DNA of 15,865 nt, taken from contig NZ_JBARWZ010000209.1 of the NCBI RefSeq assembly GCF_049647105.1, forward strand, positions 1-15,865, given 5' to 3'. Under the pieces are notes generated by a model. That model saw only the letters and a program-made list of their open reading frames with translations, ran no database searches and was not told the DNA's origin. Position numbers and translations under genes: made by a program. The DNA comes from Actinophytocola sp049647105 (GTDB taxonomy: Bacteria > Actinomycetota > Actinomycetes > Mycobacteriales > Pseudonocardiaceae). Positions 7,816 through 15,012 of the stretch are shown in pieces (the first letter of the stretch is position 1; the number at the start of each line of letters is the position of its first letter).

Positions 7816-8961
7816 ATGCAGAGGACGATCTACGGCCCGGAGCACGACGCGTTCGCCGCGACGCTGCGCGCGTTCCTCACCAACGAGGTCGTGCCGCACA
7901 TGGCCGAGTGGGAGGAGGCCGGCGCGGTGCCGCGCGACCTCTACCGAGAGGTCGGCAAGCTGGGCGTCACGGGCATCCAGGTGCCCGCGAGGTTCGGCGG
8001 GGCGGGGGAGTCGTCGTTCCTGTTCAACTGCGTGGTGACCGAGCAGATCGCCTACAGCCGCTCGACGCTCGGCGCGCTGCGGGTGCACACCGACGTCGTG
8101 ATGCCCTACGTCCTGGCGTACGCGAACGAGGAGCAGCAGGCGCGTTGGCTGCCCGGCATGGCGAGCGGCGAGCTGATGTCGGCGATCGCGATGACCGAGC
8201 CGGGCACGGGTTCCGACCTCGCAGGCATGACGACCACGGCGCGGCGGACCGCCGAGGGCTGGGTGGTGAACGGTGCCAAGACGTTCATCAGCGGGGGCAG
8301 CCAGGCCGAAATGGTCGTGGTCGTCGCCCGCACGTCGCACGAGGAGAACCGGCGGGGCGGTCTGTCGCTGCTGGTCGTCGAGGAGGGCATGGCCGGGTTC
8401 GGCCGGGGCCGCAACCTCAAGAAGCTGGGCCTGCTCACTCAGGACACCACGGAGCTGTTCTTCGAGGACGTGGTGGTGCCGCACGAGAACCTGCTCGGCG
8501 AGGAGGGACGGGCCTTCGAGTACCTGACGGGGAACCTGGCGCAGGAGCGACTGTCGATCGCGGTGAACGCGCAGGCGCAGGCGGCCGCCGCGCTGGCGGT
8601 GACCGTCGCGTACGTGCGGGACCGGGAGGTGTTCGGCAGGCCGCTGTCGGGGTTCCAGAACACGAAGTTCGTCCTCGCGGACCTGGAGACACAGGTGACG
8701 GTCGGCCAGATCGCCGTGGACCGGGCGATCGCCGACCACGAGAACGGCGCGCTGTCACCCGCCGACGCGGCGAAGGTCAAGCTCTTCTGCACCGAGATGC
8801 AGGGCCGCGTGGTCGACGCGTGCCTGCAACTGCACGGCGGCTACGGGTACGTCCGGGACTACGACATCTGCCGCCTCTACGCCGACGCCAGGGTCTCCCG
8901 CATCTACGGCGGCACCAGCGAGGTCATGAAGTCGATCATCGCCAAGTCGATGGGCCTCTAG
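7816..8961 (+). CDS. Acyl-CoA dehydrogenase, isovaleryl/long-chain type
   Basis: This 381-residue protein is the most canonical dehydrogenase of the cluster: GVTGIQVPARFGGAG, AIAMTEPGTGSDLAGM, WVVNGAKTFISGG, DREVFGRPLSGFQNTKF, LQLHGGYGYVRDY and a C-terminal RIYGGTSEVMKSIIAKSMG. The base is predicted to be E244 in AQERLS, as in isovaleryl-CoA dehydrogenase, because the alternative site is glycine (G365 of GGT). It probably works as a homotetramer reducing FAD and passing electrons to ETF. ATG 7816 has the purine-rich AAAGGGA at 7804-7810; the 14-base gap from the previous gene is the largest in the operon. The racemase gene follows after two bases. Isovaleryl-type dehydrogenases act on alpha- or beta-methyl acyl-CoAs, which fits a racemase partner. 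Confidence 0.94.
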   Translation: MQRTIYGPEHDAFAATLRAFLTNEVVPHMAEWEEAGAVPRDLYREVGKLGVTGIQVPARFGGAGESSFLFNCVVTEQIAYSRSTLGALRVHTDVVMPYVLAYANEEQQARWLPGMASGELMSAIAMTEPGTGSDLAGMTTTARRTAEGWVVNGAKTFISGGSQAEMVVVVARTSHEENRRGGLSLLVVEEGMAGFGRGRNLKKLGLLTQDTTELFFEDVVVPHENLLGEEGRAFEYLTGNLAQERLSIAVNAQAQAAAALAVTVAYVRDREVFGRPLSGFQNTKFVLADLETQVTVGQIAVDRAIADHENGALSPADAAKVKLFCTEMQGRVVDACLQLHGGYGYVRDYDICRLYADARVSRIYGGTSEVMKSIIAKSMGL

Positions 8962-8963
8962 CG

Positions 8964-10103
8964 ATGCCGGAAGAACGTGAGCCGTACACGGCGGGCCCGT
9001 TGGCCGGGCTGCGGATACTGGAACTCGGGGGCATCGGGCCCGGCCCGTTCGCGACGATGCTGCTCGCCGACCTTGGCGCCGACGTCGTCCGCGTCGACCG
9101 TCCCGGTGCGACGTCGATCTTCCCGGGCGGGGACACGCAGAACCTCCTCAACCGGGGGAAGCGCTCCGTCGCGCTGGACCTGAAGGACCCCGGCGATCTC
9201 GCGACGGCCCGCAGGCTGGCGCGCAACGCACACGCCACGGTGGAGGGCTTCCGCCCGGGCGTGGCCGAGCGACTGGGCCTCGGCCCGGACGACCTGTGGC
9301 GGGAGAACCCCGCGCTCGTCTACGGCCGGATGACCGGCTGGGGACCGGACGGCCCGCGAGCCACTACGGCCGGGCACGACATCAACTACATCGCGATCAC
9401 CGGTGCCCTGTACGCGATCGGCGGCCGGGACGGCCCGCCCCAGGTCCCGCTGAACCTGCTAGGCGACTTCGCGGGCGGCGGCATGTACCTGGTCGTCGGC
9501 CTGCTGGCGGCGTTGCGTGAGGCCGACCGCACCGGACGGGGACAGGTCGTCGACGCCGCGATCGTCGACGGCGTCGGGCACCTGCTGGCCAGCACCCGCG
9601 CCCGGCTGGCGGTGGGCGACTGGACCGACCGGCGCGGCACCAACATGCTCGACGGCGGCGCGGCCCCGTTCTACGGCGTCTACGAGACCGCGGACGGCGA
9701 GCACATGGCGGTCGGCGCGATCGAGTCGCCGTTCTACGCCGCGTTCGTCGCCGGTCTGGAGCTCGACGAGCCGCTCGACCGGCAGCACGACGAGGCGAGC
9801 TGGCCTGCGCTGCGCGCCAGGATCGCCGCCCGGTTCCGCGAGCGCACCCAGGCGGAGTGGACCGCGACCTTCGACCACACCGACGCGTGCGTCTCCCCGG
9901 TGCGCAGCCTGCGGGCCGCGGTCGACGACCCCCAGATCGCCGCACGCGGGGGCGTCGTCGAGCGGGACGGGATCGTCCAACCCGCCCGCGCGCCACGGTT
10001 CTCCGGCCACCGTCGGCCACCGCTTCCCCGTCCCCCTCGGTCCGGCGAACACACCGAGGAAGTGCTCCGCGACTGGCGCGCAGGCGCTACTGTTACTGAG
10101 TGA
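8964..10103 (+). CDS. Alpha-methylacyl-CoA racemase (CaiB/BaiF family)
   Basis: This 379-residue family III CoA-transferase fold protein carries the complete racemase triad by motif: H138 in AGHDINY, D168 in LLGDFAGGGM and E254 in GAIESPFYA. Spacing (30 and 86 residues) matches M. tuberculosis Mcr (H126, D156, E241, from memory). Formyl-CoA-transferase-type members of the superfamily use an aspartate nucleophile, whereas the GHDINY and YGVYETADGEHMAVGAIE blocks are characteristic of racemases. The enzyme interconverts 2R- and 2S-methylacyl-CoA so that the stereospecific dehydrogenases can act, as needed for pristanoyl- and sterol-side-chain-CoA. The last 40 or so residues are proline/arginine-rich and less conserved. 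ATG 8964 comes two bases after the previous stop. The stop overlaps the regulator start in GTGA. Confidence 0.94.
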   Translation: MPEEREPYTAGPLAGLRILELGGIGPGPFATMLLADLGADVVRVDRPGATSIFPGGDTQNLLNRGKRSVALDLKDPGDLATARRLARNAHATVEGFRPGVAERLGLGPDDLWRENPALVYGRMTGWGPDGPRATTAGHDINYIAITGALYAIGGRDGPPQVPLNLLGDFAGGGMYLVVGLLAALREADRTGRGQVVDAAIVDGVGHLLASTRARLAVGDWTDRRGTNMLDGGAAPFYGVYETADGEHMAVGAIESPFYAAFVAGLELDEPLDRQHDEASWPALRARIAARFRERTQAEWTATFDHTDACVSPVRSLRAAVDDPQIAARGGVVERDGIVQPARAPRFSGHRRPPLPRPPRSGEHTEEVLRDWRAGATVTE

Positions 10104-10942
10104 AATCCGATTCAGCTGGGCAGAGTCCGGCGGCGGACGGGGCGATCAACCGGACGTTGCGGGTGCTGGTCGCCGTCTGCGAGCGCGGTCCGCTCACCCT
10201 GACCGCGTTGTCCGGCATCACCGGCCTGAACCCGCCGACGCTGCTGCGCATGCTGCGGCTCATGCGCGACGAGGGGTTCGTGCTCCAGGACGAGGACCGC
10301 AAGTGGCACGCGACGTTTCTCGTGTGGCGGCTGGGATGCGCGGTGAACGACTCCATCGGGCTGCACGAGGTCACCGACCGCGTCCTGCGCGACCTCGCGG
10401 AGACCATCGACGAGACGGTCGTGTTCGCGACGTTCGAGAACGGCTGGCTCACCTACTCGGGGCAGGCGGAGCCGGACAAGCCGGTCCGCACACACATTCC
10501 GCTCGGCGGGCACTACGGCCCGCTGGAGACACGCACGGGCCACGCCGTGCTGGCGTGGCTGACGAGGGCCGAGGTCGACAAGATCATCGAGACGCAGGCG
10601 CCGGCCGCCTACACGCCGCCCGCGCGCAAGGCGCTCTACCAGGAGCTGCTGGAGGTCGCGCAGCGCGGCTACACCAGCGGCACGGGCGACCGGTGGCCCG
10701 GGGTGTGGGGCGCGGCAGCGCCGGTGTTCAACCATCGAGGCCGCCCCATCGGCGCGGTCGGCGTCTCGGTGCCGACGGGCGGCGTCCCGGACCGAGGCGA
10801 GGCGATGGCCGCAGAGGTCAGAGCCGCCGCACAGGAGCTGACGGTCGAGCTCGGCGGTCCCGTCGAGCGACCGGCCGCACCGCTGCTCACCACCACGGGC
10901 CCACGAGCGGGCCGCGTTCCGATCCGCACCCGCCTTCGCTAG
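10100..10942 (+). CDS. IclR-family transcriptional regulator
   Basis: This 280-residue protein has an N-terminal winged helix-turn-helix (about residues 14-75, with LTLTALSGITGLNPPTLLRML as the two-helix core) and a C-terminal IclR effector-binding domain (about 90-260) containing GHYGPLETRTGHAVLAWL, RGYTSGTGDRWPGVWGAAAPVF and GAVGVSVPTGG. IclR proteins bind small acids or CoA-related effectors and regulate adjacent catabolic operons. Its GTG start overlaps the racemase stop (GTGA), so it is the last gene of the operon and probably autoregulated with it; the operator would lie at the promoter upstream of the window. The final 25 residues form a low-complexity tail. No convincing terminator follows the TAG. 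Confidence 0.92.
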   Translation: MKSDSAGQSPAADGAINRTLRVLVAVCERGPLTLTALSGITGLNPPTLLRMLRLMRDEGFVLQDEDRKWHATFLVWRLGCAVNDSIGLHEVTDRVLRDLAETIDETVVFATFENGWLTYSGQAEPDKPVRTHIPLGGHYGPLETRTGHAVLAWLTRAEVDKIIETQAPAAYTPPARKALYQELLEVAQRGYTSGTGDRWPGVWGAAAPVFNHRGRPIGAVGVSVPTGGVPDRGEAMAAEVRAAAQELTVELGGPVERPAAPLLTTTGPRAGRVPIRTRLR

Positions 10943-11097
10943 ACCGTCCGATGTGGGTGAAGTGTCGGCCGATTTCATACCCGTAGCGTGCTGGTGATGC
11001 GGGTTCGGGCTCGGGCGCGGTGCTCATGATCGCCGCGATGTCGGTTCGACGACCTCGACTGTTGTGTGCGGCGATCGCTGGTTATCTCTGTCAGAGA
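10943..11097. other. Junction between the catabolic operon and the accessory cassette
   Basis: This stretch follows the IclR stop and has no gene I can support on either strand. It contains GCGATCGC at 11071-11078 and the palindrome described separately at 11084-11098. It marks the switch from a continuous metabolic operon to accessory genes. The remainder of the non-plus-coding stretch, up to 11495, is filled by the minus-strand NACHT-like remnant. Confidence 0.5.
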
Positions 11098-11098
11098 T
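11084..11098. promoter_or_regulatory. 15-base inverted repeat, operator-like
   Basis: ATCTCTG, one central T, then CAGAGAT form a perfect inverted repeat with 7-base arms. It is unusually AT-rich for this window. The arms resemble a dimeric regulator half-site pair rather than a terminator, because the loop is a single base and no U-run follows. It lies about 400 bases upstream of the sigma-factor start and beside the minus-strand stop at 11098-11100. The function is not known; an operator or recombination mark are both possible. Confidence 0.35.
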
Positions 11099-11469
11099 TA
11101 TGGGGCAATCGTGCCTCGCGAGTGCGGTGCCGCCGACACACGCGGGTTTGATTGGGGCGGCTGGCACAACCCGACCGCGTCGAGCGTGTCCCGTGCCGCG
11201 TCGATCGCGGCGAGCCGTTCATGCTCTGGCAGGTCGCGGAACTCCCCGTTGGCCAGTGGTCCCACGCGGTCGGCGACAAGCTCCGCCACCTGTTCCGACA
11301 CGCGGCGAAACTGGCGTCCATGGAGTGTGTTGTTGAACCGCTCCGCGACCACGTCGGTGGTGTTCGAGTCGACCGTCCCCGCGACGGCGTCCGTGCCGAG
11401 CCACATGTCGCATGCCAGTTTCGTCAACGCCGCGCCGAGCACCGTTTTGCTGGCCGACCGAACGACCAA
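11098..11469 (-). pseudogene. Truncated NACHT/STAND N-terminal helical domain (remnant or stand-alone fragment)
   Basis: On the minus strand, an open frame ending at TAA (plus 11098-11100) encodes GAALTKLACDMWLGTD, RRVSEQVAELVADRVGPL and EFRDLPEHERLAAIDAARDTL. The RR-x-EQVAE...P..EFxxLPEHERxAA pattern resembles the helical domain that precedes the NACHT ATPase in many actinobacterial STAND proteins, as I remember the family. Only about 90 residues look family-like. The tail after DAVGL is unrelated proline/arginine-rich sequence, and no NACHT domain follows in any minus frame, since the IclR gene occupies that space. I use TTG 11469 as a nominal start, but the frame stays open to 11580 across the sigma start. 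I read it as a deletion remnant of a divergent STAND gene; a stand-alone helical-domain protein is the alternative. Confidence 0.5.
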
Positions 11470-11495
11470 GCGTGCTTGCCCGATGGAGATGTGTG

Positions 11496-12059
11496 ATGCG
11501 GTTGACCAAGGAGCAACGTGCCGACCTGCTCGAGCTGTTCTCGCAGGCCGCCCCCGACCTGGGCCGCTTCGCGTTGACACTGCGGCCCGTCGGCTGCGAA
11601 GCCGCCGACCTCGTGCAGATCACCTTCCAGGAGGCGGCCCGCGCCTGGGACACGCTCAGCCGACGCGCGCCGGAGGACCGCAGGAGATGGCTGTACACAG
11701 TGCTGCGCAACAAGGCGGTCGACGAGCGGCGGAAGACCTGCCGTGTCGACCCGACACCGGACGACCCGAGGACCGGGTCAGCGCCCGACCCCGCCGAGGT
11801 CGTGGCACAAGCGGCCGCACTGGCGCAGTGTTGGGCGCACATCGGCCAGATGTCGGTGCTGCGCCAGAGGATCGCTTTCCTCGCATGGCAGAAGGAGTGG
11901 CGCACCGCCGAGATCGCGGCCCGCCTGGGCATCGCGCCGAGCACCGTGCGCGGGCACCTGCTTGTGGTGCGACGCCGTCTGCGCGCTGACCTCGGCCACC
12001 TGATGTCGAGCACCGATACCAACGACGAGACCACGGGGGATGCTGATGAACGCCAATGA
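11496..12059 (+). CDS. Sigma-70 family (ECF-like) RNA polymerase sigma factor
   Basis: This 187-residue protein has a region 2 (about residues 8-70: LRPVGCEAADLVQITFQEAARAW then WLYTVLRNKAVDERRK) and a region 4 helix-turn-helix (about 135-170: WRTAEIAARLGIAPSTVRGHLLVVRRRLR) separated by a DP-rich linker with no region 3, which is the two-domain ECF layout. It would direct polymerase to a small set of promoters. ATG 11496 follows GGAG at 11485-11488; GTG 11493 is an alternative one codon earlier. The gene overlaps the next by 14 bases, so the STAND protein is made from the same message and is the natural candidate for its activator or anti-factor. No anti-sigma factor with a transmembrane segment is encoded nearby. 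Its promoter must lie in or beyond the antisense remnant. Confidence 0.88.
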   Translation: MRLTKEQRADLLELFSQAAPDLGRFALTLRPVGCEAADLVQITFQEAARAWDTLSRRAPEDRRRWLYTVLRNKAVDERRKTCRVDPTPDDPRTGSAPDPAEVVAQAAALAQCWAHIGQMSVLRQRIAFLAWQKEWRTAEIAARLGIAPSTVRGHLLVVRRRLRADLGHLMSSTDTNDETTGDADERQ

Positions 12060-14163
12060 GCCGGTCGATGGCATGACTTTCGCGGAGGCGTACCGGCGTA
12101 CTCGTGCAGCCGGCACGTCCGCCCCGCAGTACAACGTCGAGCGCGGGCTCGCGCAATTCACGGCGTGGGTTGACGAGAACGTCGAGATCGTGACAGAGCA
12201 CCCTGTGTCGCCGGTGCGGGTTGAGCTGCGTGGCCGACAGGAGCTGTTGAACGAGCTGTCACGGTTGCCGGAGCGCGGTCCTGTGGTGCTCACCGGGCCG
12301 GGCGGCGTCGGCAAGTCGACCGTGGCGAGGGCTCTGGCAGCCCGCGTGCGCGACGGGGACCGTCGGGTGTGGTGGGTGCCGGCGACCGACTCGGCCAGCC
12401 TGTCGATGGGCCTGGTAGCGGTCGCGCGTCAGCTCGGCGCCTCTACACACGACGTCAACGCCATCGTGCGTGGCAAGGATGACGCACCCGACCGGTTCTG
12501 GCGCCTGCTGGACCAGGTTCACGGCGAGTGGCTGCTGGTGTTCGACAACGCTGACGACCCCCGCGTGCTGTCCCTCCCCGTATCACCGGCGGGCGTCCAG
12601 GACGCCAGGGGCTGGGTCCGGCCGTCACGACGCGGCCTGGTGCTGGTGACCAGTAGGGAGAACGACGCGAGGATGTGGGCTGCGGCGCGGGTGCACCGGC
12701 TTGGTCCGCTCGCGGAGGCCGACGCCGCGCAGGTGCTTCGCGACCTCGCGCCCGCGGCGGGCGACGAGCGGCAGGCCAGGGCCCTGGCGCGCCGGCTCGA
12801 CCGGCTCCCGCTCGCCCTGCACCTCGCGGGGACCTACCTGTCTTCGGACACCACTCGCTGGTCGACGTTCACCGCGTACAGCGCCGCCGTCGGCGCGGGT
12901 GCCGCGGTGCCCATGATGACCAAGATCTCGTTGGACAGCCTCGCGCACCACGGCATCCCGCAGGCGCGGACGGTGCTGCGGCTCGCGAGCTGCTACGCGT
13001 CGACGGCGATCCCACTGGACTTGCTCGAAACCGGCCCACCCGATGACGGCCCGCTGGCGGACGCGTTGCGCGGGCTGCGCGGCGTCGGGCTGCTCCAGGA
13101 CGGGCCGGATGGCGCCGTCAACGTCCATCCGGTGGTAACCGACGCGAGCCGGACCTCGCTAGCCGGGCCGGAGGCGGCGCCGATCCACCATCGGGCGGTC
13201 GAGATGCTGGCCGGCGCGGTGCGGGGCCTTCGCTACGACCAGCCGGCGCACTGGCCGACGTACCGGCAGCTCGGCCAACACCTGCTGGCGCTCCTTGACG
13301 CCTCGGCGGCGCACGTGGACCAAGACCACCAGGTCATGCTCGCGTCGACCGTAGCGGAGACCGCGCGCGCATTCAGTCGCAGCGGCGCGAGCAAGGCGGC
13401 CAAGGCCATGTGTCACAAGGCCTTGGCGCGGTGCGCGGCACTGGGTGCGGACCACCCCGGGATGCTCGCCGTTCGGCACCAGCTCGCCTGGGCCGTCGCG
13501 GAGCAGGGGGACCTGGACGAGGCCGAGCGCATGTACACGGCGACTCTCGAAGCCCGCGAGCGCGTGCTGGCGGCCGACGACCCCGATCTCGTGGCGAGCC
13601 GTCACGAGCTGGCCTGGATCACCGCGTGCCAGGGCCGCTGGCCGCTGGCCGAGGCCAGGTACCGGCGGGCTCTCCACGACACCCTCGCGGTCCTGGGGCC
13701 GCACGCGGCGGAGACCCTCACCACGCGGCACGAACTGGCATGGGCGGTGGCGAACCAGGGCCGGCTCGCGGAAGCACGTGCCGTTCTGGTCGAGGTGCTG
13801 GCCGACCGCGGGCGCGAGCTGGGGGAGGAGCACCAGCAGACCATCGCGACACAGCACGAGCTGGCGTGGGTCAGCGCCAAGCAGCGCAGGTGGGAGGAAG
13901 CGGCGGCCCGCTACCGGAAGGTGCTCGCGTTGCGTGAGCGGGTGCTGGAGCCCGACCATCCCGAAACACTGCTGGCCGCCCACGAACTCGCATGGACCAT
14001 GGCCGGGATGGGCAGGACGGCGGCCGCGATCACCGCCTACGAAGACGTGCTGGCACGGCGGCGGCGCGCACTCGGCGACGACCACCCGGACACGGACAAG
14101 ACCCGCCAGGCGCTCAGCGAGCTGCGCGCCGGCCGCGTCATCGAAGCACACCACTACGTCTGA
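12046..14163 (+). CDS. STAND (NB-ARC) ATPase with five C-terminal TPR modules
   Basis: This is a 705-residue signal-transducing ATPase. Residues 1-65 form a short N-terminal segment without recognised effector fold. The NB-ARC core shows Walker A GPGGVGKST (84-92), Walker B LLVFDNADD (D167), the arginine motif LVTSR (R204) and LPLAL (254-258), followed by a winged-helix-like stretch to about 380. From about residue 478 there are five TPR modules whose HELAW-type motif recurs exactly every 42 residues (478, 520, 562, 604, 646), the kinesin-light-chain-like period. Such proteins sense a ligand with the repeats and oligomerise on ATP. I chose ATG 12046 over 12040 because GGGGGA at 12035-12040 is then properly spaced. 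The coding end carries tandem stops TGA TAG (14161-14166). No enzymatic effector domain is visible, so output may pass through the overlapping sigma factor or a neighbour. Confidence 0.9.
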   Translation: MNANEPVDGMTFAEAYRRTRAAGTSAPQYNVERGLAQFTAWVDENVEIVTEHPVSPVRVELRGRQELLNELSRLPERGPVVLTGPGGVGKSTVARALAARVRDGDRRVWWVPATDSASLSMGLVAVARQLGASTHDVNAIVRGKDDAPDRFWRLLDQVHGEWLLVFDNADDPRVLSLPVSPAGVQDARGWVRPSRRGLVLVTSRENDARMWAAARVHRLGPLAEADAAQVLRDLAPAAGDERQARALARRLDRLPLALHLAGTYLSSDTTRWSTFTAYSAAVGAGAAVPMMTKISLDSLAHHGIPQARTVLRLASCYASTAIPLDLLETGPPDDGPLADALRGLRGVGLLQDGPDGAVNVHPVVTDASRTSLAGPEAAPIHHRAVEMLAGAVRGLRYDQPAHWPTYRQLGQHLLALLDASAAHVDQDHQVMLASTVAETARAFSRSGASKAAKAMCHKALARCAALGADHPGMLAVRHQLAWAVAEQGDLDEAERMYTATLEARERVLAADDPDLVASRHELAWITACQGRWPLAEARYRRALHDTLAVLGPHAAETLTTRHELAWAVANQGRLAEARAVLVEVLADRGRELGEEHQQTIATQHELAWVSAKQRRWEEAAARYRKVLALRERVLEPDHPETLLAAHELAWTMAGMGRTAAAITAYEDVLARRRRALGDDHPDTDKTRQALSELRAGRVIEAHHYV
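13477..14106 (+). repeat. Five in-frame 126-base TPR-coding units
   Basis: Five consecutive units inside the STAND gene begin with codons for HQLAWAV, HELAWIT, HELAWAV, HELAWVS and HELAWTM at 13477, 13603, 13729, 13855 and 13981, a constant 126-base step. The rest of each unit keeps the GRWxxAExxYRxxL and LxxDHPxT pattern. The exact spacing with diverged DNA suggests old duplication under purifying selection rather than a recent expansion. Confidence 0.85.
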
Positions 14164-14179
14164 TAGAACGGAGAGAACC

Positions 14180-15010
14180 GTGATCTCGCGAGAACAACTG
14201 CACGCGGCCGCCGACGAGCTCGACCTGGCCGACCGCCCGGTCCTGGTCCACGCGTCACTGCGCTCGTTCGGGGCACCCGTGGCAGGCGACACACTGCTGG
14301 ACACACTGCTGTCACTGGGCGCCACCGTACTGGTGCCCTCCTTCAGCGAGCCGCAGTTCGGTGTGGCGGCCCCGCCGTCTGCGCGCCCGCTCCGCAACGG
14401 CATCGACTACGCGAACCCGCCGGCCACCGCGCCGAGAGACGAGCCGTACACCGTCGATTGTGGACTGGTCAACGACCACCTCGGCGTCTTTCCAAAGGTC
14501 GTGCTCGCCCGCCCGGACGTGGCACGCGGCCGCCATCCGCTGAACTCGTTCGCCGCGGTCGGACCGCTCGCCGCCGGCCTGGTCGAGTCCCAGCGTCCGA
14601 CCAACGTCTACGAGCCCATCCGGGAGCTCGCCGCGCGGGACGGCAGGATCCTGTTGATCGGGGTCGGCCTCAACCGGATGACCGCAATCCACCTCGCCGA
14701 GCAGCAGTCGGGTCGCCGCCTCTTCGTGCGCTGGGCGCGTGACGCCGAAGGAGCCACGGTGACGGCCGAGGTTGGGTCCTGCTCGGAGGGCTTTCCCCGT
14801 CTGACACCGACGTTGCGCCCTCTCGCCGCCACGAGGTGGGTGGGATCGTCAGTCTGGCAGGCGTTTCCAGCGCGGGAGACGCTGGCCGCGGCTACGGCGG
14901 CCATCGCGGCTGACCAGAGCGTCACCCACTGCGCAGACCCGGTCTGCCGGTCGTGTGCGGACGCGATGGCGGGTGGCCCGCTCGACTTCGCCGGCAGTGC
15001 TCGGAGGTAG
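14180..15010 (+). CDS. AAC(3)-family aminoglycoside N-acetyltransferase-like protein
   Basis: This 276-residue protein of the antibiotic-NAT (AAC(3)) fold shows VLVHASLRSFG near the N-terminus, TVLVPSFSEPQFG, the RHPLNSFAAVGP block (H119, P120, S123) and LLIGVGLNRMTAIHLAE with T168, H171 and E174, the conserved catalytic/acceptor-site region. The family transfers acetyl from acetyl-CoA to an amine, classically the 3-amine of aminoglycosides, but many actinobacterial members have unknown substrates. The C-terminus has H250 and three cysteines (C251, C256, C259) in a C-x4-C-x2-C cluster, then DAMAGGP. GTG 14180 follows GGAG at 14170-14173 and lies 16 bases after the STAND stop, so it is probably cotranscribed. 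Context with a STAND ATPase and a cyclase-like gene argues for a cassette-specific substrate rather than drug resistance, which is inference. Confidence 0.9.
   Translation: MISREQLHAAADELDLADRPVLVHASLRSFGAPVAGDTLLDTLLSLGATVLVPSFSEPQFGVAAPPSARPLRNGIDYANPPATAPRDEPYTVDCGLVNDHLGVFPKVVLARPDVARGRHPLNSFAAVGPLAAGLVESQRPTNVYEPIRELAARDGRILLIGVGLNRMTAIHLAEQQSGRRLFVRWARDAEGATVTAEVGSCSEGFPRLTPTLRPLAATRWVGSSVWQAFPARETLAAATAAIAADQSVTHCADPVCRSCADAMAGGPLDFAGSARR
15003..15007 (+). promoter_or_regulatory. Strong Shine-Dalgarno GGAGG upstream of a small leader frame
   Basis: GGAGG ends just before the AAC(3) stop codon and is five bases from ATG 15013. It is the best ribosome site in this cassette, yet it serves a 39-codon frame rather than the cyclase-like start at 15044, which has only a weak AAGAGA at 15032-15037. 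Confidence 0.5.
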
Positions 15011-15012
15011 CG

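Noticed and set aside
10100..10942. IclR gene as the first gene of the accessory cassette
   Set aside because: Its start overlaps the racemase stop by four bases and it is separated from the sigma gene by more than 550 bases, so it belongs to the catabolic operon.
10887..11027. A 46-codon minus-strand frame (MSTAPEPEP, RYGYEIGRHFTHIG) across the IclR 3' end
   Set aside because: Its first half looks protein-like, but it matches nothing I recognise, runs into the end of the IclR gene and has no good ribosome site.
11066..11989. A 307-codon plus-strand frame running through the junction into the sigma factor
   Set aside because: Its product is Arg/Pro/Ala-rich with no domain pattern, and the sigma-factor frame in the same DNA is clearly the real one.
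12640..12660. Possible in-frame stop seen as TAG in the STAND gene (ACCAGTAGGGAG)
   Set aside because: In the gene's phase it reads ACC AGT AGG GAG (T-S-R-E), so the TAG is out of frame.
12046..15010. FxSxx-COOH cyclophane peptide system, suggested by a TPR/NB-ARC protein beside an AAC(3) gene
   Set aside because: No short precursor ending in F-x-S-x-x is present, the AAC(3) C-terminus is FAGSARR, and no radical SAM maturase gene is in the window.
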